From: Bacillota bacterium | Lineage (GTDB): Bacteria; Bacillota; Clostridia; Clostridiales; Clostridiaceae | Direction: 5' to 3' | DNA length: 64,000 bases | Assembly (NCBI GenBank): GCA_023445445.1 | Contig: JAEXLD010000060.1 | Coordinates: forward strand, 43,929-107,928 | In this document: positions 1 to 8,681 of the stretch, in pieces | Numbering within the stretch: the first letter of the stretch is position 1 | How the letters are laid out: the number at the start of each line of letters is the position of its first letter | Made by a program: the position numbers and the translations under genes | The notes under the pieces: generated by a model | What the model saw: only the letters and a program-made list of their open reading frames with translations | Database searches by the model: none | Told to the model about the DNA's origin: nothing

Positions 1-2
1 TT

Positions 3-1022
3 CAAATAATTTTTCTTATTTTATTTAGAAATGGTATAAGGAATATTATTAATAGAGAAAATATAGAATTGAAAAAAGATCCTATTTTAGGCCTTATTAT
101 ATGGAGAATTTTAATTATAGTTATAGCAATAACAGAGTTAGGTGAAATTTGGATTATATTTATTCCAACATTAATTTATTATTTTTATAGCCTTAAATCT
201 ATTAATAAATTAAAATATGAACTTGAAAACATTAGTAATATATCTTCAAAGGAAAATGGGGAAATTAATAAGAAAACTTTTGCTATTTTCTATGGCGTAG
301 TGTGCCTTTTTACTGTAGGAATTTGTTGCTTATTTTCTAATCATACTAATTTAGAATCTACTGAAATTGTTCCTGTAAATGAATTTGCTACTAGAAATAT
401 GTTAATAGATAATGGAACTCCCATAGAAATAGTTAGAGATATAGTAGATGAAGATATTTCTCTATTAAAAAATATTATAAATATTGAAAGCTTTAGTGAA
501 GATTTAACTTTTGAGGATTATTCTAAAACTACTTTAAAAGCAACAAGTATTTTTATTGAATTAGAAGATAATGAAATGTACGGAATTGAATATTTTGACT
601 TTGGAGAAGATGGACCTTATTGGCAGGATGGATTTGCAATTAATAACACTTATCACTTAGAACTTATAAATGGTAGCTTACTATATGAAAGTGAAGGTGT
701 AGATTATTCTGCTAGAATACCTAGATTAAGTGGAGAGTTAATTACAAGCACAGATATATTCGGACAGGAAATACAGGAAAGAAAAATTACAGGAGCTATA
801 AATTATCCACGTAATACAAAGAACCAAAGGGGATATGTTTTTTATAAAATAAATATACCAGAAGGAACTTTAGTAGGAAATAATATTGTAAATTATATGC
901 ATTATAGTCATCCCTTTAGAGTTCCTTATACTGAAATAGAAAAGCAAAATTTGAGTTTTACAAGTAAGTTAAAGCAACATGGAGGGAATTTTACTACTAA
1001 GCTAGGAAAGAGTAATTATTAG
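3..1022 (+). CDS. Membrane-anchored protein of unknown function, 5' end outside window
   Basis: I do not recognise this family. The frame is open back to the first bases of the window. The TTG at 69 has no ribosome binding site before it, so the gene most likely starts upstream and is cut by the window edge. The visible protein has hydrophobic segments near the N-terminus, a short basic/coiled stretch, another hydrophobic segment near residues 75-92 (counted from the TTG), and then a soluble domain of about 220 residues rich in acidic and aromatic residues, with no motif I can name. Topology suggests a membrane protein with an extracytoplasmic C-terminal domain. A 13-bp hairpin follows at 1085-1119. 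Confidence 0.6.
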   Translation, partial: QIIFLILFRNGIRNIINRENIELKKDPILGLIIWRILIIVIAITELGEIWIIFIPTLIYYFYSLKSINKLKYELENISNISSKENGEINKKTFAIFYGVVCLFTVGICCLFSNHTNLESTEIVPVNEFATRNMLIDNGTPIEIVRDIVDEDISLLKNIINIESFSEDLTFEDYSKTTLKATSIFIELEDNEMYGIEYFDFGEDGPYWQDGFAINNTYHLELINGSLLYESEGVDYSARIPRLSGELITSTDIFGQEIQERKITGAINYPRNTKNQRGYVFYKINIPEGTLVGNNIVNYMHYSHPFRVPYTEIEKQNLSFTSKLKQHGGNFTTKLGKSNY

Positions 1023-1084
1023 TGATAATTGTTATATTAAATATAAGATATAAAATTATAAATAAGTATTAAATAGAAAAATAA

Positions 1085-1119
1085 AAGCCTAGTATCTACA
1101 TATTCTAGATACTAGGCTT
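1085..1119. terminator. Perfect 13-bp hairpin between unknown membrane gene and degV
   Basis: The arms AAGCCTAGTATCT and AGATACTAGGCTT are perfect complements around a 9-nt loop. An A-rich stretch precedes the hairpin and only a weak T-rich stretch follows, so as an intrinsic terminator it reads better on the minus strand, although it ends the upstream plus-strand gene. It is the main feature of the 311-nt gap before degV. Confidence 0.6.
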
Positions 1120-1266
1120 AATAATTATCATAAACATCTTATTAAGGTAGAATTTAAATTTATCACATCTACAAACAACTAATATTGAAATCAAATATTC
1201 CTTAATTAATCTATAGAATTTAATTAAATGTAAATTGAACATAAAATGCTTTGATAGTCAAATCAT

Positions 1267-1295
1267 TTGACAAGAAAATAAAATGAAGTTATAAT
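1267..1295 (+). promoter_or_regulatory. SigmaA-type promoter of degV
   Basis: TTGACA at 1267-1272 and TATAAT at 1290-1295 are separated by exactly 17 nt, an ideal vegetative promoter. It lies 39 nt before the DegV start codon. Confidence 0.75.
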
Positions 1296-1333
1296 ATCAA
1301 TAAATTTAAATGATATTATAGGAGTTGTATTAT

Positions 1334-2200
1334 ATGAAAATAAAATTAATAACAGATTCAGCTTGTGATTTATCTATAGATTATATTAGAAAAAATAATA
1401 TTCATGTGGCATCATTGATGGTTAACTTAAATGGGGAATTTATAGAAGATGATCTAGGACAAACTTTGTCTCATAAAGAGTTTTATAAAGCTGTTAGAGA
1501 AGGGGCAATGCCTTCAACTACACAAATTAATGTAGGAACATTTTATGATTTATTTACAGAGTATGTTAGTAAAGGAGAAACTATTCTATATATAGGAGTA
1601 TCATCACCTTTAAGTGGAACAATAAGCAGTGCAAACACTGCTAAAAATATGATTTTAGAAGAGTATAAAGATGCTAAAATATATATTATAGATTCTTTAA
1701 GTGCATCTGTAGGGGAAGGCCTTTTAGTATGTAAGGCAGCTGAAATGATAAAAGATAATAGGGATATAGAAGAAATAGTAAATACAATAGAAACTACTAA
1801 AAGAAAAGTTATTCATGCTATAACAGTAGATGATTTAAATCATCTAAAAAGAGGTGGGCGTATTTCAGGAACAGTAGCAGCAGTAGGAGGCATACTTGGC
1901 ATAAAACCAACTTTAAAAATTGATAGTGAAGGAAAAGTAGTTGCTACAGAAAAAGTTAAAGGAAGAAAAAAAGCTTTAAAATACCTATTTGAGCAACTGA
2001 AAACAAAGGGAGAAGATATAGAAAATCAAAATATATTCATTTGTCATGCAGATTGTATTGAAGATGCATTAGAATTGAAAAAAATGATACTAGAAGAATA
2101 TAAGGTTAAAGATATTACTATAAGTTCTATAGGAGCGGTAATTGGAGCTCATGGTGGACCAGGAACTCTTGCCTTAGTATTTATAGGGACAAACAGATAA
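1334..2200 (+). CDS. DegV family fatty-acid-binding protein
   Basis: The N-terminus MKIKLITDSACDLS and the central SPLSGTISSA segment are typical of the DegV/FakB family, cytoplasmic proteins that bind a fatty acid and present it to the FakA kinase for phospholipid synthesis. The length of 288 residues is normal for the family. The C-terminal IGAVIGAHGGPGTLALVF motif, which closes over the lipid head group, is intact. The start was placed at the ATG at 1334, with AGGAG at 1320-1324, rather than at the TTG at 1325, which overlaps the ribosome binding site. It is monocistronic, with its own promoter and a terminator at about 2243. No FakA gene is nearby. Confidence 0.9.
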   Translation: MKIKLITDSACDLSIDYIRKNNIHVASLMVNLNGEFIEDDLGQTLSHKEFYKAVREGAMPSTTQINVGTFYDLFTEYVSKGETILYIGVSSPLSGTISSANTAKNMILEEYKDAKIYIIDSLSASVGEGLLVCKAAEMIKDNRDIEEIVNTIETTKRKVIHAITVDDLNHLKRGGRISGTVAAVGGILGIKPTLKIDSEGKVVATEKVKGRKKALKYLFEQLKTKGEDIENQNIFICHADCIEDALELKKMILEEYKVKDITISSIGAVIGAHGGPGTLALVFIGTNR

Positions 2201-2242
2201 TTAGAATATCATAGATTCTTTACTTTAGGTTCTGAATTTTTA

Positions 2243-2272
2243 AAAAGAGGTTGCTTGGACAGCCTCTTTTTT
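2243..2272 (+). terminator. Intrinsic terminator of degV
   Basis: The hairpin AAAGAGGTTG / CAGCCTCTTT is followed by a run of T. It separates degV from the T-box transcription unit. Confidence 0.75.
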
Positions 2273-2391
2273 ACTTAACTTTTTATTTACTTTACTTAAA
2301 CATAGATTTGTTAATATATTTTGGTTCTTATAAATCATTATCAATTTATCTACTTAAGCATATATTAAATTAAAAGTTAAAAGAAAAACAA

Positions 2392-2420
2392 TTGACAGAT
2401 ATAACCAAAAATAATACAAT
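2392..2420 (+). promoter_or_regulatory. Promoter of the T-box ABC transporter operon
   Basis: TTGACA at 2392-2397 and TACAAT at 2415-2420 are spaced by 17 nt. Transcription would begin just upstream of the T-box leader. Confidence 0.7.
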
Positions 2421-2445
2421 TAAAACAAACATATCGGAATAGTAG

Positions 2446-2675
2446 GAAAAGCTGTGATGAAGAAAAGTAATATAAATTATAGTTTACAGAGAAAAGGTAA
2501 AGCTGAGAGCCTTTAACTGAAATTTATATGAAGTGCCCTTCGGAGTATAAGGTGTGAAATAATAGTATCATCTTAACGGAATGCCGTTTATAGCATATTA
2601 AGTTGGAATTTTATTCAATTAGAGTGGAACCGCGGAGTATACTTCGTCTCTTATTTTTAAGAGGCGATTTTTTTA
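2446..2675 (+). promoter_or_regulatory. T-box leader, probably cysteine-specific (specifier UGC)
   Basis: The T-box sequence AGAGTGGAACCGCGG sits at 2621-2635. It is followed by a terminator stem at about 2645-2666 (CGTCTCTTA against TAAGAGGCG) and a T-run. In stem I, TGAAG (2458-2462) pairs with CTTCG (2538-2542) as the lower helix and TATAAATT pairs with AATTTATA as the upper helix. This leaves an AGUA / GAA specifier loop like that of glyQS leaders. Reading the triplet in the same place as the glyQS specifier gives UGC at 2534-2536, that is cysteine. The class is certain; the specifier is inferred from geometry, and the base after it is C rather than the usual purine. Confidence 0.88.
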
Positions 2676-2697
2676 TGTTTTTTATGGGGGAATAAGC

Positions 2698-3363
2698 ATG
2701 GAATTAGATTTTAAATTTATATCAGAAATTATACCAGTTTTTATTAAAGGTACTATTATGACTTTAAAACTTGCAATAATATCTATTACTTTATCTATAA
2801 TAATAGGTATTTTAATAGAACTTGTAAGGTATTTTAATTTAAAGATTTTAAAGGGAATATGTAAAATCTATATAGAATTTTCAAGAAACACTCCATTATT
2901 AATTCAAGTATTTTTTCTTTATTATGGATTAACTAAGTTTGGGATAAAATTAAGTGGATTTTCATGCGGAGTAATTGGACTAGCCTTTTTAGGCGGAGCC
3001 TACATGGCTGAATCCTTTAGGGGTGGAGTAGATGCAGTTGCAAAAACACAAATAGAAAGTGGGGAAGCTTTAGGACTTAGTAAGACACAGATATTAATTA
3101 ACATAGTTTTACCAATTAGTTTTTCTATATCAATTCCATCAATAGTTGCAAATTGTATTTTTTTAGTTAAGGAAACCTCGATTATTGCATCTATTGCAGT
3201 GGCTGAGCTTATGTTTGTTACTAAGGATGTAATAGGTATGTATTATAAAACTAATGAAGCACTAATTCTAGTAGTTATATTTTATTTTATAGTTTTACTT
3301 CCAATATCAATTATTAGTAGGATTATGGAAAGGAGAATAAGGCATGGGGAATTTGGCAGATAA
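2698..3363 (+). CDS. Polar amino-acid ABC transporter permease 1 (probable cyst(e)ine)
   Basis: A 221-residue permease of the polar amino-acid (HisM/GlnP) family with about five membrane segments. It carries the coupling-loop pattern around GEALGLSKTQILINIVLP, which contacts the ATPase, and the early segment FSRNTPLLIQVFFLYYGL is typical of the family. It is the first gene after the T-box, so its expression should rise when uncharged tRNA (probably tRNA-Cys) accumulates. The next permease overlaps it by 20 nt, indicating translational coupling. Substrate is inferred from the leader rather than from the protein. Confidence 0.9.
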   Translation: MELDFKFISEIIPVFIKGTIMTLKLAIISITLSIIIGILIELVRYFNLKILKGICKIYIEFSRNTPLLIQVFFLYYGLTKFGIKLSGFSCGVIGLAFLGGAYMAESFRGGVDAVAKTQIESGEALGLSKTQILINIVLPISFSISIPSIVANCIFLVKETSIIASIAVAELMFVTKDVIGMYYKTNEALILVVIFYFIVLLPISIISRIMERRIRHGEFGR

Positions 3364-4018
3364 TAAAATTTTTAGTATAGATAATTTAAAAAGGCTTATG
3401 GAGGGATTAGGAATTACCCTAAACATAGCCTTAGTATCAGTAATTTTATCAACTATTTTAGGTATTATTTTTGGAATTATCATGACTAGTAAAAAAAGGC
3501 CAATTAAAGCTATCTCCTTTATATATCTTGAAAGTATTAGAATAATACCATTAATGGTTTGGTTATTTATTTTTTATTTTGGAATCCCAACATTATTTAA
3601 TATTCATTTAGATTCTATTTTAGTTGGGTATATAGTATTTACTCTTTGGGGAACAGCAGAAATTGGAGATTTGGTAAGGGGTGCAATAACATCTATTCCT
3701 AAAATATATTATGAATCTTCAGTAGCTTTATCTTTAAATAAATTTAATACCTATAGATATATAATTATCCCAATAAGTATAAGGAGAGTTCTACCAGGAA
3801 TAATAAATCTTACAACAAGAATGATAAAAACTACTACATTAATGACCTTAATAGGAGCTGTTGACTTAGTTAAAGTAGGACAACAAATAATTGAAAGATC
3901 GATATTAACAGAACCACTAACAGCTTTTTGGATATATGGATTTATGCTAATTATTTATTTTTGTATATGCTTCCCTATTTCATTAGGAGCAAAGGCCTTA
4001 GAAAAGAAATTAAATTAG
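3344..4018 (+). CDS. Polar amino-acid ABC transporter permease 2
   Basis: The second permease (224 residues) of the same importer. It shares the layout of the first one: an N-terminal membrane segment, the IYLESIRIIPLMVWLFIFYFG pattern near residues 60-80, and the EAA-like loop SSVALSLNKFNTYRYIIIP. Its start overlaps the end of the first permease by 20 nt, with AAAGGAG just upstream of the ATG. Two different permeases in one operon imply a heterodimeric channel. The ATPase follows after 12 nt. Confidence 0.9.
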   Translation: MGNLADNKIFSIDNLKRLMEGLGITLNIALVSVILSTILGIIFGIIMTSKKRPIKAISFIYLESIRIIPLMVWLFIFYFGIPTLFNIHLDSILVGYIVFTLWGTAEIGDLVRGAITSIPKIYYESSVALSLNKFNTYRYIIIPISIRRVLPGIINLTTRMIKTTTLMTLIGAVDLVKVGQQIIERSILTEPLTAFWIYGFMLIIYFCICFPISLGAKALEKKLN

Positions 4019-4030
4019 GGGGAATAGGTT

Positions 4031-4777
4031 ATGGGTGATGAAATATTATTAAGGGTTAGTAATTTAAAGAAAAATTTTGATGATATTGAAGTTTTAAAGG
4101 GGATAGATTTAGAAATTAAAAAAGGAGAAGTAGTTGTCATACTTGGTCCATCAGGTTGTGGGAAAAGTACTTTTTTAAGGTGTTTAAACGGTCTAGAAGA
4201 AAGAAGTGATGGAAGCATATACCTTGAAGGCTATGGAAATATAGGAGAAGAGATACCTTTTCAAAATATAAGAGGAATAGTTGGAATGGTTTTTCAAAGC
4301 TATGAGCTGTTTCCACATTTAAATGTTATTAATAACATAATGCTAGCACCTCTTAAAGCACAAAATAGAAAAAAAGAAGAAGTTGAAAAACAAGCAGATG
4401 AACTTTTAAATAGAGTAGGTTTATATAATAGAAAGTTTTCTTACCCTAGAGAATTATCTGGAGGTCAAAAACAAAGAATTGCAATAGTTAGAGCCTTATG
4501 TATGAATCCAGAAATAATGCTCTTTGATGAAGTTACAGCAGCATTAGATCCAGAGATGGTTAGAGAAGTACTAATGGTTTTATTGGAGCTAGCTAAAAAT
4601 GGCATGACTATGATTATAGTTACCCATGAACTTGAATTTGCAAAACATGTAGCAGACAAAATAGTATTTATGGAAGAAGGGAAAATAATTGAGACCTCAT
4701 CTCCAAAGGAATTTTTTAATAATCCTAAAACAGAAAGAGCAAAAAGCTTTTTAGCTTCATTTGATTTATATAAATAG
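4031..4777 (+). CDS. Polar amino-acid ABC transporter ATP-binding protein
   Basis: A 248-residue ABC ATPase with all motifs in place: Walker A GPSGCGKST near residue 39, the Q-loop in GMVFQSYELFPHL, signature LSGGQKQR, Walker B IMLFDEVTAALDP and the switch histidine in VTHELEFA. It belongs to the GlnQ/HisP branch and should energise the two permeases encoded just upstream. The intergenic gap is 12 nt, so it belongs to the same T-box-controlled message. Confidence 0.93.
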   Translation: MGDEILLRVSNLKKNFDDIEVLKGIDLEIKKGEVVVILGPSGCGKSTFLRCLNGLEERSDGSIYLEGYGNIGEEIPFQNIRGIVGMVFQSYELFPHLNVINNIMLAPLKAQNRKKEEVEKQADELLNRVGLYNRKFSYPRELSGGQKQRIAIVRALCMNPEIMLFDEVTAALDPEMVREVLMVLLELAKNGMTMIIVTHELEFAKHVADKIVFMEEGKIIETSSPKEFFNNPKTERAKSFLASFDLYK

Positions 4778-4804
4778 AATTTAATAAAGGAAGGTGTAAA
4801 TAAT

Positions 4805-5632
4805 ATGAAAAAATTTTTATCAATGATTTTAACAATTGTACTAGCTTTAGGGATTTTAGCAGGATGTGGAGAAAAGACAAATGAAAATAAATCAACAATA
4901 GAAAAGATAAAGACTGAGGGAAAAATTAGAATAGGCGTATTTAGTGATAAGCCACCTTTTGGATATGTAGATGAAAAAGGTGCAAATCAAGGATTTGATG
5001 TGTTTCTGGCAAAGAGAATAGCAAAAGATTTACTGGGTGATGAAAATAAGATTGAATTTGTATTAGTTGAAGCTGCTAATAGAGTAGAATATTTGCAATC
5101 AAATAAAGTTGATATAATATTAGCTAACTTTACAGTTACTCCAGAAAGAAAAGAAAAAGTAGATTTTGCAAATCCATATATGAAGGTTGCTTTAGGAGTT
5201 GTATCTCCTGATGGATCTCCAATAAAAACAGTGGAGGACTTAAAGGGGAAAAAATTATTAGTTAATAAGGGAACTACAGCAGAAAGCTATTTTACAAAAA
5301 ATTATCCAGATATTGAATTAGTTAAATTTGAACAAAATACAGAAACCTTTGCAGCTTTAAAGGATGGCAGAGGAGATGCTTTAGCTCACGATAATACATT
5401 ACTTTTTGCATGGGCAAAAGAAAATCCAGGATATACAACTTTTATTTCAACCTTAGGAGATGAAGATACTATTGCTCCAGCAGTTAAAAAAGGAGATAAA
5501 GAGTTATTAGAATGGGTAAATACAGAAATAAATACTTTAATTAAAGAAGGATTCTTTAAAGATGCTTTTGATAAAACTTTAGCTCCAGCTTATGGAGATA
5601 CTGTAAAGCCAGAATCAGTAATATTTAACTAA
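4805..5632 (+). CDS. Amino-acid ABC transporter substrate-binding lipoprotein
   Basis: The signal peptide ends in the lipobox LAGC, so the protein is predicted to be lipid-anchored outside the membrane. The mature part is a type II periplasmic-binding fold (SBP_bac_3), with the opening KIRIGVFSDKPPFGYVDEKG and the PERKEKVDFANPY motif shared by PEB1/CjaA-like proteins that bind acidic amino acids or cysteine. Length, 275 residues, is usual. It is the last gene of the operon behind the probable Cys T-box, so cysteine or cystine is the likely ligand. A glutamate/aspartate ligand cannot be excluded from sequence alone. Confidence 0.9.
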   Translation: MKKFLSMILTIVLALGILAGCGEKTNENKSTIEKIKTEGKIRIGVFSDKPPFGYVDEKGANQGFDVFLAKRIAKDLLGDENKIEFVLVEAANRVEYLQSNKVDIILANFTVTPERKEKVDFANPYMKVALGVVSPDGSPIKTVEDLKGKKLLVNKGTTAESYFTKNYPDIELVKFEQNTETFAALKDGRGDALAHDNTLLFAWAKENPGYTTFISTLGDEDTIAPAVKKGDKELLEWVNTEINTLIKEGFFKDAFDKTLAPAYGDTVKPESVIFN

Positions 5633-5715
5633 CTTTATAATTTGTAATAAATATTGTGCTAAAAGATATTAATAAATAATAATATATAATAATAGTATTT
5701 TTGTGGGAGAGTAAT

Positions 5716-6309
5716 ATGCCTAGAACCTATTCTTATTCAGCAGATTTTGATAGTGAAACAGAAAGACTTTTTAAAGATGCTGTGTTTCTTGGAGAAGGTC
5801 ATAATGGGATAGTTTATGAGCTACCTAATAATAAGGCAATTAAGATTTTTCAAGAAGCAAAATGTTGCAAGGAAGAAGGGGAAATTCTAAAAAGGGTAAG
5901 CAAATCTAAGTATTTTCCAAAAGTCTATAATATAGGAAAGTTTTATATTGTAAGAGATAAAATACAAGGGAACAGGCTAGATACCTATATTAAGAAAAAG
6001 GGATTTAGCTATGAAATTTCAGAGGGTTTATATAATCTATTAACAGAGTTTAAAAGACTCAAGTTTACTAAAATAGATGCTAGGTGTAGAGATATTTATA
6101 TATCTGATAAAAAGGAAATAATGGTTATAGATCCTAAGCAATGTTATAGTAAAAAAGTTAATTATCCAAGGCACTTAATGAAGGGTTTAGAAAAGGCAGG
6201 AGTATTAGAGAGTTTTTTTGAGGACCTTAGAATAATAAATAAAAAATCTGCTATAGAGTGGGAAAAAAGATATAAACAATATTTACAAAATAAGGAATAC
6301 CCTTTATGA
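5716..6309 (+). CDS. Protein-kinase-fold protein
   Basis: A small (197-residue) kinase-like protein. It has a glycine-rich loop LGEGHNGIVYEL, the ATP-anchoring lysine in AIKIF, a degenerate catalytic loop DARCRDIYI and a metal-binding IDPKQ in place of DFG. This layout resembles RIO/Bud32-like or aminoglycoside-phosphotransferase-like minimal kinases; small proteins of this type are common in clostridia but their role is unknown to me. The start at ATG 5716 is preferred over TTG 5701 because GGGAGA lies at the right distance. It stands alone, with a terminator just after it. Confidence 0.7.
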   Translation: MPRTYSYSADFDSETERLFKDAVFLGEGHNGIVYELPNNKAIKIFQEAKCCKEEGEILKRVSKSKYFPKVYNIGKFYIVRDKIQGNRLDTYIKKKGFSYEISEGLYNLLTEFKRLKFTKIDARCRDIYISDKKEIMVIDPKQCYSKKVNYPRHLMKGLEKAGVLESFFEDLRIINKKSAIEWEKRYKQYLQNKEYPL

Positions 6310-6317
6310 AGGGATGA

Positions 6318-6342
6318 AGAGAGTCTAATAGGCTCTTTTTTT
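6318..6342 (+). terminator. Intrinsic terminator after the kinase-like gene
   Basis: The hairpin AGAGAGTC / GGCTCTTT with a TAAT-containing loop is followed by a run of seven T. Confidence 0.75.
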
Positions 6343-6487
6343 ATACCATCAATTAAGGTATTACTTCATTGCTCTTAATACGCTTTATAGAGCTATTTTC
6401 AAAAAAAAGTAATTTATACTAAAATGTGTGTAGTTTTTAAGTCTAATTAATGTTGATTAATTGAACAAAAATTGAACCTAATAAGCG

Positions 6488-6516
6488 TTGAAAACGGTTA
6501 AAAAATGTTATATTAT
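6488..6516 (+). promoter_or_regulatory. PTS operon promoter with overlapping cre-like site
   Basis: TTGAAA (6488-6493) and TATTAT (6511-6516) are spaced by 17 nt. The sequence TGAAAACGGTTAAA at 6489-6502 matches the CcpA cre consensus TGWNANCGNTNWCA except at one position, and it covers the -35 box. This predicts repression by CcpA when better sugars are present, in addition to control by the PRD regulator at 12248. Confidence 0.6.
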
Positions 6517-6557
6517 CTAGATGTGGTTAATATTGTAATTCAAAGGGGGTGAATATT

Positions 6558-7001
6558 TTGCTAAAGGATATTACCAATGAAAAGTTGATGAAATTAAATA
6601 TTGAAGCAAAGGACTGGGAGGATGCAGTTCGTCAATCTGCACAACCTCTTATAGATGAAGGTAAGATTAAGCAGTCTTATGTTGAAGATATGATTTCTGG
6701 TGTGAAGGAGGTTGGACCATATATTGTTTTAACAAAGCACGTCGCATTTCCTCATGCTAGACCAGAAAAAGGCGCTTTAGAAAATGCTATCGGAATTGCT
6801 ACACTGGCTAACCCAGTAGAATTTGGAAACAAAGACAACGATCCAGTTAAATATCTCTTTTGTCTGAGTGCTATAGATAACAACCAACATATAAATGCAC
6901 TTTCAGAACTTGCTGGTATGATTGAAGACCAGGAGTTTTTCAAGGTATTGGACACTGCAAAATCTACACAAGATATTATGAATTATATTATTAATAAATA
7001 A
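6558..7001 (+). CDS. PTS EIIA component (fructose/mannitol/ascorbate type)
   Basis: A free-standing EIIA_2-type domain of 147 residues, which passes phosphate from HPr to EIIB. The phospho-acceptor histidine lies in VAFPHARPEKGA near residue 66. The start chosen is TTG 6558, spaced 8 nt from the AAAGGGGG site; the GTG at 6549 overlaps that site. It heads an EIIA-EIIB-EIIC set separated by 13 and 23 nt. The protein is strikingly similar to the C-terminal EIIA domain of the regulator encoded at 12248-14335 (shared DWEDAVR, GPYIV, FGNKDNDPVKY and LSAIDN blocks). Confidence 0.92.
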   Translation: MLKDITNEKLMKLNIEAKDWEDAVRQSAQPLIDEGKIKQSYVEDMISGVKEVGPYIVLTKHVAFPHARPEKGALENAIGIATLANPVEFGNKDNDPVKYLFCLSAIDNNQHINALSELAGMIEDQEFFKVLDTAKSTQDIMNYIINK

Positions 7002-7014
7002 AGGAGATGTAATT

Positions 7015-7299
7015 ATGTACAAGGCTTTAGTTTGCTGCCGTGCTGGTATGGGAAGTAGTATGCTTTTAAAGATAAAAGCAGATCAAGTTATTAATGAAAA
7101 CAATTTTCCAATAGTTACAGAACACGGTAATTTAGATTCTTTAATAGGATTTAATGGTGATTTAGTTATCACCATGGATGATTTGTCTAACGAATTAAAA
7201 GACAAGGTTCCATATACTTTAGGAATTCGCAATATTATGGACAAAGTAGAAATGAAAGCTAAAATGGAAGAATTTTTAGCTAGCAGAGAAGGTAAGTAA
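7015..7299 (+). CDS. PTS EIIB component (ascorbate/lactose type)
   Basis: A 94-residue EIIB with the P-loop-like active site VCCRAGMGSS. The second cysteine (Cys8) aligns with the phospho-cysteine of UlaB-type EIIB proteins. It accepts phosphate from the EIIA encoded immediately upstream and delivers it to the sugar in the EIIC channel encoded downstream. It begins 13 nt after the EIIA stop with a good AAAGGAG site. Confidence 0.92.
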   Translation: MYKALVCCRAGMGSSMLLKIKADQVINENNFPIVTEHGNLDSLIGFNGDLVITMDDLSNELKDKVPYTLGIRNIMDKVEMKAKMEEFLASREGK

Positions 7300-7322
7300 A
7301 AAAAGAAAAAGGGGGAGAAAAA

Positions 7323-8606
7323 ATGTTAGACGCTTTATTAGCACAATCACGTAATACTGCACTAATTATGGGATTAATAGCCTTTATAGGATTAATGCTA
7401 CAGAAAAAATCTGCTACTGATGTTGTTAGTGGAACAATGAAAACAGTAATTGGATTTATGGTGTTTAATATAGGTTCTGGTGCAATGTCCACAGTTGTTT
7501 CAAAGTTTACAGAACTATTTAACACAGCTTTTGGAATTGAGGGGGTTACAACTCAGGTTGAGGTTGCTACAGGGTTAGCATTAAATACCTACGGTACAGA
7601 AGTGGCAATGGTTATGCTTCTTGGATTTATAATGAATTTAATATTTGCTAAATTTACTAAGTTTAAAGCTATTTTCTTAACTGGACAACACTTTTTATAT
7701 TTTGCATGTGTTCTTGCATTAGTATTTATAGCTAATGGAATGCCAACAGTAGTTACTGTAATCGCTGGTGGTATATTACTAGGGTTATGTGGTGCTGCAT
7801 TACCTACCTTATGTCAGCCTTTTATGAACAAGATAACTGGGGCAGACAACCTAGCTATGGGACACTTTAACTGCGTTGGTTATGCATTCTCTGGATATGT
7901 TGGAAAATTAATAGGTAAAATGGGTTCTGGAAAAGAACATAAAGATGCAAGTGATATTAAAATGCCTAAGTTCTTCGAAATGTTTAGAGACTTCATCTTC
8001 TCAGTTGCTTTATTCATGGTAGTATTATTCTACATAGCAGTAATTGCTTGTGTAGTTAATGGAAAAATGGATGTAATAAAAGAGTCTGCTGGAAACGATA
8101 TTTGGTTTATATATCCATTCTTACAAGGATTACAGTTTGCTGCTGGTATGAGCGTATTGATTTACGGTGTTCGTCAGTTCATTGCTGAAATTACAGCTGC
8201 ATTCGTAGCTATTTCTGAAAAGTATATACCAAATTCTAAGCCTGCAGTTGACTGTCCAGCAATATTCCCATTTGCACCAACTGCTGTATTAATAGGTTTT
8301 GTTGGAGCATTCCTAGGTGGACTTGCTGCTATGGGATTAATGGTAGCATTTGATAGTAGTGTTATTATGATTCCAGCAGCTGGTATATGCTTCTTCTCTG
8401 GTGGAACCTGTGGTATTTTTGGTAATGCTTATGGTGGTTGGAAGGGTGCTTTATTAGGCTCATTCATCGTAGGTATGGCATTAACCGGCTTACCATTAAT
8501 TCTATACCCAGCTTTTGCACAACTTGGAATCGCAGGAGCATCATTCCCTAATGTTGACTATAACATTATCGGATCAATAGTTAACTGGATTTTAGGATTA
8601 TTTTAG
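7323..8606 (+). CDS. PTS EIIC component, UlaA/SgaT family permease
   Basis: A 427-residue integral membrane protein with about ten hydrophobic segments and the family start SRNTALIMGLIAFIGLMLQ. It belongs to the UlaA (ascorbate-type, EIIC-GAT) permeases. The homologous E. coli protein moves L-ascorbate, but members serve other sugars and sugar acids. The enzymes downstream (aldolases and a SIS isomerase, none of the ula ascorbate enzymes) argue that the substrate here is not ascorbate. A terminator-like hairpin follows at 8632, so the downstream enzymes may be expressed at a lower level. Confidence 0.92.
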   Translation: MLDALLAQSRNTALIMGLIAFIGLMLQKKSATDVVSGTMKTVIGFMVFNIGSGAMSTVVSKFTELFNTAFGIEGVTTQVEVATGLALNTYGTEVAMVMLLGFIMNLIFAKFTKFKAIFLTGQHFLYFACVLALVFIANGMPTVVTVIAGGILLGLCGAALPTLCQPFMNKITGADNLAMGHFNCVGYAFSGYVGKLIGKMGSGKEHKDASDIKMPKFFEMFRDFIFSVALFMVVLFYIAVIACVVNGKMDVIKESAGNDIWFIYPFLQGLQFAAGMSVLIYGVRQFIAEITAAFVAISEKYIPNSKPAVDCPAIFPFAPTAVLIGFVGAFLGGLAAMGLMVAFDSSVIMIPAAGICFFSGGTCGIFGNAYGGWKGALLGSFIVGMALTGLPLILYPAFAQLGIAGASFPNVDYNIIGSIVNWILGLF

Positions 8607-8631
8607 ATTTATCTCTTAATTAGTTAAGAGT

Positions 8632-8665
8632 TAGGGACAAGCGAAAACTCTTGTCCCTATTTTTT
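8632..8665 (+). terminator. Hairpin with T-run between EIIC and the aldolase genes
   Basis: The perfect stem TAGGGACAAG / CTTGTCCCTA is followed by six T. It lies inside the presumed operon, so partial read-through is expected, giving more transporter than enzyme. Confidence 0.7.
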
Positions 8666-8681
8666 AAGTAGGAGGTATTAT

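Noticed and set aside
6481..6557. Sigma54 promoter for the PTS operon
   Set aside because: No TGGC-N9-GC pattern, and the PRD regulator lacks an AAA+ domain; a sigmaA-type promoter with cre-like site is present instead.
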